Source: Brachyhypopomus gauderio (lineage: Eukaryota > Chordata > Actinopteri > Gymnotiformes > Hypopomidae). Taken from it: a DNA stretch of 64,000 bases. The notes beneath the pieces were generated by a model that saw only the letters and a list, made by a program, of their open reading frames with translations, was not told the origin of the DNA and ran no database searches. Both the position numbers and the translations under genes were made by a program. The stretch is taken from positions 11,754,266-11,818,265 of the forward strand of contig NC_135223.1 of the NCBI RefSeq assembly GCF_052324685.1, given 5' to 3'. Of the stretch, positions 23,991 to 36,000 are shown piece by piece. The number at the start of each line of letters is the position of its first letter. Position 1 is the stretch's first letter.

Positions 23991-26900
23991 GTGTCGCTCT
24001 CGATGGCAGGGCTGCTGGCTGCAGACTCGGTGTCTCACACTCTGCAGGTGCAGCAGTGGGATGGGGAAGTACGGCAGGAGTCCAAACATGCAGCTGACCT
24101 CAAACAGCTTGACAACGGACTTAAAATACCCCCCAGGTACACCCACCGAAGCATAGGAGTAGGACACTCACACTCCTAGCTCATTTAATCAAATGCATTT
24201 TCACAAAAAATTCTTCAGGTGCTAATCCCAAAATTCATATCAATTAATCGGTTTGGAAAGTCTTGAGTAAAAGTGCTGTGACTGTGTGTTACTCTTTACC
24301 GGATGCCCTCTGATCGGTCAGTGGATGGAAATGTGAGGTCTGCGAACTCCAGGAGAACTTGTGGATGAACTTGACTGATGGCAAGGTCCTGTGTGGGCGG
24401 CGCTATTTTGATGGCTCTGGGGGCAATAACCATGCCCTTCAACACTTCCAGCAGACTGGCTATCCACTGGCCGTCAAGCTGGGCACCATTACCCCAGACG
24501 GAGCTGGTAAGAACTGCAAGATTCATTCACATAAGTAGAGGCATTCACACTACTTGGGTGTGTCATCGCTGTACGCCATCCAGTGAAGAACTTGGGAGTA
24601 GTACCACATTAGTGAACGCTTGCTTATTTGTAAAGGTTGGTTTGAATTTATGTTATATATGTCAACATTTCAAAATAAACACATAAAATACCACCCAGTT
24701 CAAGCCTGCGAACCATTAATCTTGTTGATCTCTCGTAACATTATTTGTAAGCACATTTGAATTGAAGAATGCACTACTCCAATTAGAAAATAGAAACTTT
24801 AAAACTGAGTTTCATTTTTAGGGTGAGTTTTGAAACTGTTATGAAAGTCAAAAAAACTTCCGGATAAATCTATAAAATCTAAATAAAGGATAAACAATTT
24901 ATAAACAGAATTTATGCTGCATTATATAATATAATTGTGTTGCATTTTGAGGATGATGTAAAAAATGTCTTCCAGATGTCTATTCATATGATGAAGATGA
25001 CATGGTGTTGGACTTAAAGCTAGCGGATCATCTCTCCCACTTCGGCATTGATATGATGACCATGGAGAAGGTGAGATGGTGCCGGGGCCAGATGTTCAGT
25101 TTCAGCGGCCTGCTCTCTCTAGTGGAGGCCTGTGACTCTCAATCCATGACGCTTTGTTGAGAGAAGTTTGTTGAGCAATTTAGTTTCATGGCACTTGCTG
25201 ATTTCTCTGTGCTGCTTGGTCTCTGTCAGACGGAGCGTACCATGACGGAGTTGGAGATAGCGGTGAACCAGCGCGTGGGTGAGTGGGAGGTGATCCAGGA
25301 GTCGGGCACCACTCTGAGGCCCTTGTGGGGCCCCGGCCTCACAGGCATGAAGAACCTGGGCAACAGCTGCTACCTCAACTCAGTCATGCAAGTGCTCTTC
25401 ACCATCCCGGACTTCCAGGAAAAGTGAGTGTCTCTGCGGGTGTGGGCGTGTGTGTGTGTTCTCCAGTCTCTGTGTGCGTGTTCATCTTTTATTTCGCTGT
25501 AACAGCTGCAAATAACTCAATCCAGCACATTAAGCAATTTCAGCTGTACACCCTTTTCCTCTAACCCCTCTGACCAAGGACTGATCCATTGTAGTTTTAT
25601 GTATCAGCTTTGGGCACTGTCATTTGTTGGGGGTTTTTTAGTTGTGGTTGTTTATTTTTGAGCTTTAAACTCATGGTTTAAATTTCATTCATGCCAGAAG
25701 AGGGCAAGGCAGAACTCACTAATGGAATGTCTGATGTGAACTCAACTGTGGACTTAGGATGGCTTACGATTTGTACTGTGAATGAAATGTTTAGTGTGCC
25801 TGTGTGAGCACAGGATATATGGTTTTGGATGTTTTATGTGAAGTGGAATTTGGAGTGTTCAAGGTAGACTGGGCTTCTGAATATTTCTGTTCTGTATATC
25901 TGTATGTTAATGTATTTTTTTCTGAATAGATATGTTTCCAACATTGACAATATTCTTGATGAAGCTCCCAGTGATCCTACCCAGGACTTCAAAACGCAAG
26001 TGTGAGTATCTTTATAGCTGCATGTGTGAAACCACATTAACACAGCTGCGGGTAAACTTTATATACTTGTGTGAAATAATGTTTTAAGTATAACAGAAAA
26101 AACAAATGAGGGTTTTCAGGGATACTTTCATTCTCCAGCAGAGGGCAGTATACTATTGAGTTTCTGCCGCACTAGTTAAACCACCAGCAGAGTGAACAGA
26201 AGGCCAAATATTTGTCTCCTTGGTCTACATTTAAAAACTACTGAATGTCCTAATTACTTGTTATGGCTTATACACTAAAGCCAATGATGAACTATTTTTT
26301 CTTCATGATTGGGGGAATGAAAATCTTTTCTCTGAGAGCATGTTTCCTGCTTTTTCTTTGGCAGAGCCAAGCTGGGTCATGGTTTACTCTCGGGTGAATA
26401 CTCAAAGCCTGCACCGGACCCAGGGGATGACCCCAGTGCACCCTCTGAACCTAGGGTAGGGTGCAGCTGTGTGCTCCACTGCAGTGTTTTAGCAAAAAGT
26501 ATTCTTTGAGGTATAAGGAATTTAATTTACAGTGATGTGTTGCTACTGAATTCTGACGAGAACTCATGACATGTTGCCATGTTTTCTGTTAATTCGTTGT
26601 TTCTAATGTTTACTTGCAGGGGGACCAGGTTGGCATAGCTCCACGCATGTTCAAAGCCCTTGTTGGGCGGGGCCACCCTGAATTTTCCACCAATCGGCAA
26701 CAAGATGCCCAAGAGTTTCTTCTTCACTTTATCAACATGGTGGAGGTAATTATGTCCTCCATTTACTGTACCCCCCCACCCCATCTTTCTTTCTTAGCCT
26801 CTTGCTGACTTACTTGCTCTCTCCCTCATACAGCGCAACTGCCGGTCTGGTACCAACCCCTCTGAAGCCTTCCGGTTCCTGGTGGAGGAAAGGATTGTGT

Positions 26901-29863
26901 GCCAGCAGTCTCAGAAGGCCAAATACACCCAGCGTGTGGACTACATAGTTCAGCTACCTGTTCCCATGGACCAGACCACTAACACAGGTAATGTGCTCCG
27001 GGGAGATGTAGTATGTAGGTCCTGAGAGAATGTTCATGTTTTTCTGAGGTGCAGGGTTAAAGGTCAGAGCTGTTTAGTTTTAGCTTCTAATTGAGCAATT
27101 TAAAGACAAATTTGAATCAAAATCAATGAGTACTATAGTTGTGTGCGCGTGTGATTTTTATTAACATTTTTATTTAATTCTCATAGACGACGTGTCTGCT
27201 CTTTGCTGGTGTCTCTTGGACCTCATCCTTTGCCCTCTGTTCTTTCTATATCAGAGGAGTTGCAGGAGGCAGAGCGTCTCCGTGAGGAGGCGGAGTCATC
27301 CGGAACCCCGCCCCCCGCTGCTCCCCGAGCTCGGATCCCATTCTCCGCCTGCTTGGACGCTCTCAGTGAACCAGAGACTCTCACGGACTTCTGGAGCTCT
27401 GCAGTGCAGGGGAAGACTAGTGCCACCAAGTAAGCAGGCGTTTGCCCCTCTGAGCTGCTCTGGCATTCACATCCCGGGGGGATAAAGAGCAGTAACTCAA
27501 GCGCCTCTTTTATTTTTGCCTTTGTTCCAGGACCACACGTTTCGCCTCGTTCCCTGACTACCTTGTAATCCAAATTAAGAAATTTACTTTTGGCCTTGAC
27601 TGGGTTCCTAAAAAACTAGGTAAATATTTGTAAATTCTACACTGTGTTTTAAATCTTTGAAAATTGCTTTGTAACTTTTACCATTTTGTATATTTCAGAA
27701 AAATGTTGTGATTGAGTTGTCATTGTTAGTTTCTAATTGTTTTTTTTTTAATGAACTTGTATTTGTAAATGTCGAGAGAGAACATGAAGGCATGTTGAGT
27801 AGTCCAATTAAGTGTATTGTTTTTATATATAGTAAATAGTTTATATAGTTATTGATTATTGTCTGTGTAATTATCAACCAGATGTCAGCATCAACGTTCC
27901 TGATACACTGGATCTGAGTGCACTGCGGGGGACAGGACAGCAGCCAGGGGAGGAGCTTCTGCCAGAGGTGGCACCGCCCCCTCTCATGACCCCTGACGTG
28001 GAGGTCAAAGGTATCCTGGGCTCCCACGGCAACGAGGAGGACGACTCTCTCTACTCCCCACTGCTGTGTCAGTCTGTCTGTCTTTCTCTTACTCCCTTAT
28101 CCAGCCATCCACCTGTCTGTCACCTTCACATCTTGCTTTTCCTTTTCCTCTTATTTTATGTTGCCCGATTTGCAAGGTTATGGTTGATTTAGTGCTGGCC
28201 AAAAAATATCGTTCTGAAATTCTCGTCAGGGATCACGGTGTCCGTCTAGTCCTGACAAAATAAGCTCCAGCATTAGCGTCGGATCTTTAGGCGGCTGCGT
28301 GGTGTCTGGCTCTAGTTCACTGTACAGCCTCCGGGTGCTGCACGTGTCAGCCAGGAAGCTTCGCTGATGCCCACGTCACAGCACTCCGCTTTCTGTTGCT
28401 CTAAGAAAACCCCAAGATGAACGTGGTTGCAGACTTGCATACACCGCTTCATGCTGTATACTTTTCATATCTGTTGTAGAGTGGTTACATATTCCACCTG
28501 ATGATTGTGTGTGACTAATATGATAATAGCTGGATAACAATCTTAACGATATTAGTAAGTGATCTTCTCTTTTGAGAATGCAGTCTTCTATATTTTCTCC
28601 ATAAGTTCAGTTTTTAGTTTAATCGTATAATTTAATCATTTATACATTATTATTATTTTGTCACTGAACTTGTGGTTATGACTCATAGTGACGTGATCTG
28701 TATAATTGGTTTCTCTTTGAGCATGTCTAGAAGTGACTATCTAAGAGACATCTTCCTGTCTGCCTCTCAGCGCCGGTGCTGGACGACTCCACCGTGTCTC
28801 AGTTGTGTGAGATGGGCTTTCCCCTGGAGGCCTGCAGGAAGGCGGTGTACTACACGGGCAACACGGGCATCGACGCCGCCATGAACTGGGTGATGGGACA
28901 CATGGACGATGCAGGTAAGCATGCGCCTTACGCAGTGGAAACCAGCACAGCCTCATGATTGGTTTGGATGACCCTGTCAGATTTCGCCGACGACATGCCT
29001 GTGATTGGCCGCAGACTTCTCCGCCCCCCTGGTGCTGCCCGGCTCGAGCTCCGCCCCTGGATCTACTCCTACAGAGAGCGTGCCCGAGGAGCATCTGGCA
29101 ACCATAGTTTCGATGGGATTCAGCCGAGATCAAGCTACGCGTGCTCTCAGAGCTACGGTGGGCCAGCGCTCCTTGTCACATAAGCGTTTGTAAGCTCTGG
29201 TGTTGAAGGATGTAAACCCACTGTTCCACTTTAGGCTCTTCTCTCACAGTGAGCTCCGTCTTCTGTCTGCGTGTTCCACTTCCTCTTCATTTGGAGCGGA
29301 CCTCTTCTGTGCAGAATAATGTTCTGGAGCGAGCAGTGGACTGGATCTTCTCTCATCTAGACGACCTGGAATCTATGGAGGTGTCGGAAGGCGGGCGCTC
29401 GGAGGCGGGCAGCGAAGGCAGCAGGGAGCCCCCGCCTGGCCCACGTGTTCGGGACGGACCAGGGAGTGAGTGTGTTTCATTATTGTGCTTCTGCGGCTGG
29501 ATGGAGGTGATACAGGAGCTTTGCCTGGGCCTCTCGCCTTGGACGCCTCTGAACCTCTGGTTCTGTGTCCCGCAGAGTACGAGCTGTTTGCTTTCATCAG
29601 TCACATGGGCACGAGCACAATGTGTGGTCACTATGTCTGCCACATCAAAAAGGACCAACAGTGAGTCTGGCCCTCTGTCTGCTTCAGTTTCACATTGTTC
29701 ATGAGCAGTGATCAAAGTGTGTTCATTTCAGGCAATGAAGTCTGACGGTTTGTCTTTTTTCTGTTGTAGGTGGGTAATCTTTAATGATCAGAAAGTTTGT
29801 GCCTCTGAGAAACCACCTAAGGACCTGGGATACCTGTACTTTTACAGAAGAGTGCCAGAGTAG
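21388..29863 (+). CDS. usp5: Ubiquitin-specific peptidase 5 (isopeptidase T)
   Basis: USP5 cleaves free, unanchored polyubiquitin chains and so recycles ubiquitin. Twenty coding exons: 21388-21495, 22218-22346, 22649-22715, 23552-23679, 23991-24136, 24322-24506, 24976-25070, 25230-25423, 25930-26001, 26365-26455, 26620-26745, 26834-26987, 27255-27429, 27531-27619, 27882-28067, 28771-28914, 29015-29157, 29315-29465, 29576-29660, 29770-29863. They give 853 residues (human long form about 858). The start [18 protein letters not shown] matches USP5. The ZnF-UBP domain has C197, C200, C217 and H230 and reads the free ubiquitin C-terminus. The Cys box LGNSCYLNS has catalytic C333, and the His box MCGHYVCHI has H813. 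Two UBA domains lie at about 650-692 and 718-760, inserted in the catalytic fold as usual. Paralogue USP13 is less likely on start and synteny. Exon 15 ends on a weak donor (GTCAGT). Confidence 0.96.
23958..23989. repeat. GT microsatellite abutting the usp5 exon 5 acceptor
   Basis: The run GTGTGTGTAG ends directly at exon 5 (23991), so this acceptor has a GT run where a polypyrimidine tract is expected. Confidence 0.9.
28001..28067 (+). other. usp5: usp5 candidate alternative 5' splice site (long/short isoforms)
   Basis: Exon 15 can end at 28067 (long) or at 28010 before GTATCC (short). Both leave phase 1 and join exon 16 in frame; the difference is 57 nt, 19 residues, just before the first UBA domain. 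Mammalian USP5 has long and short forms differing by 23 residues at the same place. Confidence 0.5.
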
Positions 29864-30292
29864 AAGACATCTCACACCCATACACATGTGTGCACGTGTG
29901 CGCACATACACACACACACACCTGTCTTAGCTGCTGAGGGGTGTGTGGGAGGGGCCATCAAGCCTCTCAACTGACACACAAGGTTTTTTTTTGTTTGTTT
30001 TTTTAAGTTGTTTGTTTTTGGTTTTTATTTTGTTTAAGGAGTCTTGGCACTTCTTCCTTGCGTAATGCCCACAACCATGCAGAGGAGAGGATGGCAGGTT
30101 AAGTTATGCAGGAGGAGTGGAATCAGCCCCGCTGAACTGCCCGTGGATGGCCCAGGTCTCACGCCACCCCTCTCTCCTCCCTGGCTCTGTGGTGCTACCG
30201 TGAGGCCATCGCTTCTAGAGCCACGCTCTAGTCTCTGGCTCCCCCATGTGTTCCAAAACTAGGGTTGGCGATTGATATTACTATGTCACAAA

Positions 30293-30443
30293 AATAAACA
30301 AACATTGTATATTGCAAGGAGGGTGAGAGGAAGTCGAAGCACCGTGAGCCTGACGTCCCTGTCAGGTGTTGCAAGAGTGTCAGTGGAGGGGGGGGGTTTC
30401 TCCTTTTTGGGGGAATTTATTTTGTTCTTTCTGCTTAAATAAA
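30293..30443 (+). terminator. usp5: usp5 polyadenylation signals
   Basis: AATAAA at 30293-30298 and 30438-30443, about 430 and 575 bases after the stop codon. Confidence 0.6.
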
Positions 30444-30498
30444 AAAAATGCATCTCTTTAACCTCGAGTCTATTGGTTTGTCATTAAATGGAGATATA

Positions 30499-31723
30499 CA
30501 CTCATCGGCCACTTTATTAGGTACTCCTTGCTAGTTCCGGGTTGGACCCCCTTTTGCCTTCAGAACTGCTTTTATCCTTCGTGGCATAGATTCAACAAGG
30601 TACAGGAAACATTCCTCAGAGAGTTCGGTCCATGTTGATATGATAGCATCATGCAGTTGCTGCAGATTTGTCGGCTGCACATCCATGATGTGAGTCTCCC
30701 GTTCCACCACATCCCAAAGGTGTTCTAATGAATTGAGATCTGGTGACTGGAGTCCATTTGAGTACAGTGAACTCATTGTGTTCAAGAAACCAGTCTGAGA
30801 TGATTCACGCTTTATGACATGGCACGTTATCCTGCTGGAAGTAGACATCCGAAGATACACTGGTCATAAAAGGATGGACAAGGTCAGCAACAATACTCGG
30901 GTAGGCTGTGGTGTTAACACGATGCTCAATTGGTAATAATGTTTAATAATAAAACTTTATAAATAAAAATAATAAAGTTTATTTGTATAGTGCTATTCAC
31001 AACACATGTCAAATCTTGTATTGATCAATATTGAGCCTGTGTGAATTGTAGCCTCAGTTTCCTGTTCTTACCTGACAGGAGTGGCACCCGGTGTAATCTT
31101 CAGCTGCTGTAGCCCGTGTTCAGAGATGCTCTTTGGCCTGCCTCAGTTGTAACAACTGGTTATTTGAGTTACTATTGTCATTCTATCGGCTCGAACCAGT
31201 CTGGCCACTGACCTCTTGCATCAACACGACATTTGTGCTCACAGAACTGCCGCTCACTGGATATTTTCTCATTTTCTGACCATTCTCTGTAAACCCTAGA
31301 GATGGTTGTGCGTGAAAATCCCAGTAGATCAACAGTTTCTGAAATACACAGACCAGCCTGTCTGGCACCAACAACCATGCCACATTCAAAGTCCCTTAAA
31401 TCGCCTTTCTTCCTCAGTCTGATACTCTGAACTGCAGCAGATTTTCTTGGCCATGTCTACATGTCTAAATACATTGAGTTGCTGCCATGTGATTGGCTGA
31501 TTCGACATTTGCGGCAATGAACAGTTGGATAGGTGCATCCAGGGCCGGAGTGGGACACTTTTTCAGCCCGGGAGTTTCATGCCCAAATCCGGCCCAAAAT
31601 TATTTTTCCCTCCCAATCGGCCCAAACTAGAGACTGACATGAGCCGGCCCATCGGGAATCCTCCCGAATCTCCCGATTAGCCACTCCGGCTCTGGGTGCA
31701 TCTAATAAAGTGGCCGGTGAGTG
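30499..31723 (-). mobile_element. Tc1-like transposon copy, degenerate, with nested MITE
   Basis: Ends CACTCATCGGCCACTTTATT... and ...AATAAAGTGGCCGGTGAGTG are inverted repeats; TA precedes the left end. Minus-strand reading gives Tc1 transposase pieces: the HTH part (GFSRTTISRVYREWSE, near 31260-31330) and the C-terminal part (SLEHLWDVVERE, near 30690-30730; MPRRIKAVLKAKGGPTR, near 30535-30590). The middle is lost or replaced, partly by a short piece of a fish repeat (about 30950-31000). A 155-bp MITE is inserted near its left transposase end (31540-31694). The copy is not functional. Confidence 0.85.
31540..31694. mobile_element. 155-bp hAT-type MITE, copy 1 (inside Tc1-like element)
   Basis: Ends CAGGGCCGGAGTGG and CCACTCCGGCTCTG are inverted repeats. 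A perfect 8-bp target duplication GGTGCATC flanks it (31532-31539, 31695-31702). Near-identical copies lie at 43127 and 47551. Confidence 0.92.
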
Positions 31724-32389
31724 GATGTAAATGGAGATATAAGCCACTTTTGCTTATCTTTGTCAACAAACTTTAAGCTTTGCACAAGTTAGATGTGCTT
31801 TTGACAAACTTTGGAATGCAAGTCATACATCAAACAGGAAGCACAATGAGTTGTACTAGATGTAGTATTTTATCAAGGCAGACTCAAAAAAGGAATGTTG
31901 ATAGGTGGGATGTTTTGATATACCTCAAGATAACTGTCCATGGGGGGTTCAACACTGGAGATTTCATACTTTTGAACCTCTAGTTTTATCCTCAGTTATG
32001 AAATTCTAGTTAGTTACAGGATTTAGTTACTTCTGCAATTATCTCATAAATAAAGAAAACAAATCAGAAATGTTGTTGACATGGCATTATAATCTGAACA
32101 CACAAAATGGTCAGATAGTTATCTTCACAGTTGGTAGCATACCATAACTGCTTAGCCTGTGCTGGCAAGTGACTCCTTCATGCTCATTAGAATACTTGGT
32201 GATTAGGGTTTCAAAATGAACATGATTCATTTTGATTACAAAAATGAAATGTTGGACAATAAATGTGATTTGAATTTCTTTCACTGGTGTCATGCAAGTC
32301 GTATTTTGCAGATTTACTCCGCAGAAGCACGTCGTTATTGATGAAAATCGCCGTCGCTAATTGTTAAAAAAAAGTTTAACACTGCCAGT

Positions 32390-32559
32390 TTGCGCGTCAT
32401 TTTGCTGTCTTCCGTTTTCTCGACCTTATTTTTCTCGTTTCGTGCTCCATCTCATCCTTTATGGCTTTGCAGAAGACCGCAGCTGTGCTATGAAAGAGGA
32501 TCACGCGCTACCGTACTGAAGGATTTGTGGGCGCACAGACTCTTTAACTTAACTCATTT
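32390..32559 (+). other. cd4-1: cd4-1 5' leader exon and promoter (start approximate)
   Basis: The sequence AACTCATTTGTAAGTATC at 32551-32568 carries a strong donor (GTAAGT at 32560). It closely matches the region 46951-46968 upstream of cd4-2, which ends in the same donor. The next acceptor is TTATTTCAG ending at 33064. The transcription start cannot be placed. Confidence 0.5.
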
Positions 32560-32583
32560 GTAAGTATCAGAAAGGCCTAAGGG

Positions 32584-32585
<2 letters not shown>

Positions 32586-32673
<88 letters not shown>
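32586..32673. repeat. TA microsatellite
   Basis: About 44 TA dinucleotides in the first cd4-1 intron. Confidence 0.95.
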
Positions 32674-32677
<4 letters not shown>

Positions 32678-32742
32678 TATAACTTATATAAACTTATATA
32701 TAAAGTGTATATATAACCGTGTATACACTGTGATGTGATCAG

Positions 32743-32903
32743 CATGGACGTAATTTTGATTTCAAAAGTGGGGGGGACATGGATTTGTCGTTATTTAAAT
32801 ATATTTGGTTTTAACCGTAAAAACTGGGGGGGACCAAAGCCGGCTTTTGAAAAAGTGGGGGGGACATGTCCCCCCCCGTCCCCCCCCCAAAATTACGTCC
32901 GTG
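32743..32903. mobile_element. G-tract MITE, copy 1 (161 bp)
   Basis: Ends CATGGACGTAATTTTG and AAAATTACGTCCGTG are inverted repeats, flanked by a perfect 8-bp duplication GTGATCAG (32735-32742, 32904-32911). The body has several GGGGGGG tracts on one strand and CCCCCCC tracts near its right end. The duplication length suggests hAT. A second copy lies at 54731-54903. Confidence 0.9.
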
Positions 32904-33092
32904 GTGATCAGAATGTGCAAGATGAAATAAAAGGCATAAACATGAAAAGAACTGTAATGAAAAAAAATCTACAAGGAAAGACAAGACATTTTCAATATAA
33001 GAAAGCAGGAAAATTTCACATCATATTTGATGCTATGAGTACAATATTGTTTTTATTATTTCAGATGTTGGCCAAAGCCTGAATGGCAAAAC

Positions 33093-36000
33093 ATGTCTAC
33101 ATCAAAAATCTATATATGGCTTATTTTGGGTGAGTAAAATGACAAAGTGATTATAAAGTAAATTTGTTTTTAAACATACGATTGTGCAAATGTGAATGCA
33201 TTTATGCCTCTAACTTTTATTAGATATTAAAAAGTTTTATTATAGATACTATTATTATTATTATGTTGTTGTTGTTATTATTTCTGAGGTTTAATTCCAT
33301 TCAAGATGTGTTGCTTTTTTGAAAGAGTGCATACACATCTTGTCCTTGCTAAACTTGTTCCCTCTATATATCTCTATGTATTAGTTATCAAAATGTCATC
33401 ATTCAACATGCAGAAACAAACATGCTATGGTAAATACTGATGACACTGATAGAGCGATTGCTTCATCGGAAGGAAAGCCACGCCCTTCGGGGACTAAAAC
33501 AGCAACATTTGCAAGGGAGTCAGTGGGAAATTGCAGGATAATGTGTCTTGAAACAGCCCATGCATGGCTAGTCAACAATGATTTTTTTTGGCTTTGTTTC
33601 GCATCTTAAAATCAAGTAAATCCTTAGTAAGAGTTTTTAATTTTATTTGTGTAGAACAACATGCAACAGCTTTTTGCCATATTTGAAATTTAGTTTAAAG
33701 CCAATAAATGTAAGTGTGCAATGCAAATCAATGGAAAGTGCAAATCTGTATACCTCCATGGTCTGGGTGTGGCTAGCTAACTTTTGTCTATTTAGCTCTT
33801 TGTGCAGCCAAAGGTGGATGTGAAGTGTTCTACAAGAAAAGAGGACAGAATGTGATCATGAGCTGTGGAGATGCAGTCCAGAACTACGATGTGGAGTGGA
33901 AACATAACGAGAGGCTAATTTTACGTATTCTGGGCAAATCTGGACGAAGGATAAAAGGTATCAACTGTGCTGTTCGATTACTTCTCAACCTTTGTTTCCA
34001 TGATGGGACTTAATTAAACAATGTGCTAACTTTTCTATTTAGATTTGTAAAGTTCACTTTTGTGATCTGCTTTTGATTGGTAAGGGATGTCTGGTGTTAC
34101 TAAGAAAGCAAAGATAACAGGAACCGTCATGGAGATTCCCTCATTGGGCACTGAGGACGCTGGTGTCTACAGCTGTACTGGATACAACAAAAAAGGGGAA
34201 AAAACCACGATGCAACATACACTGCATATTGTGTCAGGTGAAACGAAGAGTCATTTCATAGGACCTAAAAAAAAACACGTTCCCGAAATGGGAGGAAAGG
34301 CCGAGAGCAATGTGTCAGAATGTGTTACAGTTTGAAACGATTGGGTGGTGCTAATGTGCTAGTTATTTTGCATTAAACGTTCCTTTTTTAATGTCAACAG
34401 ACTAGACTTGTGTCTAAGCCAATGTTTAATTTTCATCCAGATAGAAAACATAGAAAGCTACCATTTTGTCATCATCTGTGAACAAGGCAAGGTAGTATAT
34501 GTATGGTCTTCTCTCGCTCTCTCTCTCCCTCCCTTCCTCCCCCCCTCTCTTCCTCTCCCTCCTCACTAGTGATTACTAGCCCTGCAGATGTTGTACTCTA
34601 TTCCACTGAGGTAACCCTGACATGTGACATTCCTGAAGACTCAGCGGTAGAAGTTCAGTGGTTGAGGCCACCAGAGCTTAAACCTTTCAGACACCGTGGC
34701 AAGACTGTGACACTGAATTCTGTGAACGTGACTGATGCTGGACACTGGGCCTGTCAGATCAAAGATGAAATGGGGGTGGAATTAAAGATATCAGTGGACA
34801 TCACTGTTGTCGGTTTGTTTCCATAGTAGTACAACTAATGCTTACTTTTATGACACTGATTCTTTTCTTCTTGTAAAAAGTATTTTTGGTATTTATTCCT
34901 TTATAACCAAAGACAACAATAATGACATTGTGTAATAATAGTACTTAATATTACTATTACTAATATTTTAATATCTTTTGTTTTGAACTATGAATGTTTT
35001 GGTCATTCCATTGCACATTTCAGGTCCTCTTAAGTCTGAAGACATTGTAGTTCTTCCAGGCGATACAGCACAGCTGCCATGTTCCCTGCCTAACGCAAGC
35101 CGTCTACCTATAATTGGAGGAGGTTGGGTTCGTGATCCCCCTAATGGCACTGAGCTTCTAAATTTAGGAACACACGGAAAGAACCTACACTGGATTAGCA
35201 ACATGTCTAGAATCATGCTGAGTGAACAACATCCCAGCACAAACTTTGGTGTGATGCTGACAAATGTGAGAACCAGTGAGGCTTGTTCATATTTGATTTG
35301 CTGTCTGTTTGGTTTTGCACTGTAAAATGAATTTCATCCTTGGGCTTCAGTTGTGTGTGTTCCACCTGCCTGCTGTCTGCTTCTCTCAGGTGCAGTCTGC
35401 TGATGCTGGTGTGTATATGTGCACTCTGACGTTTGAGGGTGGAAATAATCTGAGTGCAAGGTTGAATCTGAAGGTCGAGGATGAAAGCAATGCTGATGTT
35501 CCTGGTAAGCACAATAGCTGGTGACTTTTAGACCAGCTGACTGTCAATGAATCTTCATCAGTATCATATATATGGGCCAAAGTTACACAAGGATACCTTC
35601 TAGTCAACAGCATATTCAGCCAACCCTCCTATGTTCTCAGACTATGTTCCCACACTAGACTTACAGTTCACCTTTGAGTACCTAAATCTTCTGTGGTCCT
35701 TTGTTGACAACAGTATCACCATGTCATGCACTGGAGCTCCCTCTCCTAGTAAGCAGTTTTTATATGGATTATCCAAGTTAATATGAGTGGTCAATACTGG
35801 CAGTTTAAATAGATTATGGTTAAAGAAAACCATCTTAGAAATGTGAGTAAAGCAAGACTTTAGAACCACCATTGTTAATGAAAGGGGTATATTCTCACGG
35901 TCAGAACCGGCCCTTATTAAAGTACAAGTGTTGAAGATTAGTGGGGAGGTACCAGAGAGAAGAGGTAGGCAAAACTTGACATGAAAAATATGGATGGAGC

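Noticed and set aside
21388-29863. USP13 instead of usp5
   Set aside because: N-terminus, DGPG-KYELFAF region and synteny fit USP5; exon sum gives the USP5 length.
32554-32745. Ile-Tyr repeat protein
   Set aside because: Translation of the TA microsatellite.
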